In this document: positions 63,223 to 64,000 of the stretch, piece by piece
Layout: every line of letters starts with the position of its first letter
Position numbering within the stretch: the stretch's first letter is position 1
Origin: Tissierellales bacterium
GTDB taxonomy: Bacteria > Bacillota > Clostridia > Tissierellales > Sedimentibacteraceae
Length of the DNA: 64,000 nt
Assembly (NCBI GenBank): GCA_018433765.1
Contig: JAHDQO010000004.1
Location: 1-64,000 of the forward strand
Reading direction: 5' to 3'
Program-made: the position numbers and the translations under genes
The notes under the pieces: generated by a model
Told to the model about the DNA's origin: nothing
The model's input: the letters and a program-made list of their open reading frames with translations, nothing else
The model's database searches: none

Positions 63223-64000
63223 TTACTTAATCCACTTAGCAATATCATCTATAACTTTCTGTTCGACTCTATTTAAAACTTGATATTCATCTGGTGTTGC
63301 CTTTCCTACTCCCGGCATCATGAGATGATTTAGTTTAGGATAAGTTATAAAGCTCCAGTTTGAGTCATTTTCGAAAGCTTCCTTCCACATATTATATTCT
63401 TTCATTGTTACTTGATAATCTCTTTCGCCTTGAAGAACAAGTACAGGTTTTTCTATTTTGGTTGCTGTCTCTATAGTGTCATATGACAGCATATCCTGCC
63501 AGTACGCCTTATATGCTCCAATTATTATTTCATCCTCAGGTAGTTCATCAAGTTTTTCAAGTTTTTCTAATTCTGCTTTTAAGTTATCTATCTGCTCTTG
63601 CTCTTCTTGACTTATTATTCCATCTATATTAGCTATATATTCAAATTGTTCAGGCAATAATTTATCTATGCTTCTTACACATCCAGCCATGATTACAAAC
63701 CCTGCTGCTTCCTTACTGTTTTCTGCTATACGAGGTATTGCATATCCTCCTAAGCTATGCCCTAATATATATACTTTATCCTTGTTAATTTCATCTAATG
63801 ACTGAATCATTTTTGCTATTTCAACTGCATCATCTATTGTTTCGTCATATAAAGTAAAATCATAATCATCTACAGCTCCTTCAGGATATACATAAATTCT
63901 TTTATCATATCTATATACTGCTATTCCCTTCTGTGCAAGACCCCATGCAATATCTCTAAAAGGTTTGTTTTGATATATTGATTCATCTCTATTATTTGGA
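63223..64000 (-). CDS. Alpha/beta hydrolase, 5' end beyond the window
   Basis: The frame is open to the window edge, so the N-terminus is missing. At least 258 residues are visible. WGLAQKGIAVYRYDKR is a typical hydrolase strand, GHSLGG the nucleophile elbow (Ser), VLVLQGERDYQVT the acid region, and LNHLMMPG the catalytic His. This resembles serine hydrolases of the dienelactone-hydrolase/peptidase S9-like group. Substrate unknown. Confidence 0.85.
   Translation of the reverse strand, partial: PNNRDESIYQNKPFRDIAWGLAQKGIAVYRYDKRIYVYPEGAVDDYDFTLYDETIDDAVEIAKMIQSLDEINKDKVYILGHSLGGYAIPRIAENSKEAAGFVIMAGCVRSIDKLLPEQFEYIANIDGIISQEEQEQIDNLKAELEKLEKLDELPEDEIIIGAYKAYWQDMLSYDTIETATKIEKPVLVLQGERDYQVTMKEYNMWKEAFENDSNWSFITYPKLNHLMMPGVGKATPDEYQVLNRVEQKVIDDIAKWIK

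Overview
The window is about 30% GC and comes from an endospore-forming, anaerobic low-GC Firmicute of the Clostridia/Tissierellia type. Support: a cotJABC spore-coat operon, veg, an M-box Mg riboswitch, type I AroD with monofunctional AroK, strong AAGGAGG ribosome sites, and a HesB-like gene whose in-frame TGA is best read as selenocysteine. I cannot name the species. I saw no rRNA, tRNA or CRISPR.

Region 1 (1-4191): a terminator-nested repeat, a YgjP-type metallopeptidase, three membrane or anchored hypotheticals, then cotJA, cotJB and only the first 65 codons of cotJC. Region 2 (4189-17574): a 13,386-bp element inserted inside cotJC. It carries an ECF sigma/anti-sigma pair, small membrane proteins, two GNATs, a lipoprotein, an XRE regulator, a CPBP protease, an AraC regulator with a Fur-like box, a pair of ABC exporter-fold half-transporters and, at its right end, an intact 532-residue large serine recombinase. 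The remaining 125 codons of cotJC start at once after the recombinase. Joining the halves at the shared AAGAA restores a 190-residue CotJC in frame. The break lies inside the E-x-x-H manganese ligand motif, and the inferred circle junction is an imperfect palindrome centred on AAGAA. This is the layout of a skin-type element excised to rebuild a sporulation gene, and it is the main discovery candidate.

Region 3 (18-24 kb): three hypotheticals, an Fe-S aldo/keto reductase with a GntR regulator, then aroF-tyrA preceded by a consensus promoter, a 29-residue leader peptide with seven Tyr codons and a terminator (a probable tyrosine attenuator), and the HesB-like selenoprotein gene. Region 4 (24-36 kb, mostly minus strand): ccdA-tlpA behind a promoter whose spacer is filled by a CsoR-family-like palindrome, GntR-ispE, DUF1893, L,D-transpeptidase, corA with its M-box, veg, formyl-THF cyclo-ligase, aminotransferase, M50 protease, mogA, aroD, aroK. 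Region 5 (35-39 kb): copper control, with csoR and a copA fused in frame to a CopZ-like domain that has its own ribosome site, behind a CsoR operator.

Region 6 (39-57 kb): patatin, leucine-rich repeat and C39-like proteins, a two-component system with an ABC-2 transporter and CPBP protein (antimicrobial-peptide-response type), pepA, and envelope proteins with PPC, C39-like and SLH-like domains. Region 7 (57-58.2 kb): a split-sigma module resembling Bacillus SigO / YvrJ / RsoA. Region 8 (58.5-64 kb): a pyridoxamine kinase, a radical SAM protein, an ABC exporter and a hydrolase cut by the window edge. Intergenic spaces carry several families of dispersed palindromic repeats.
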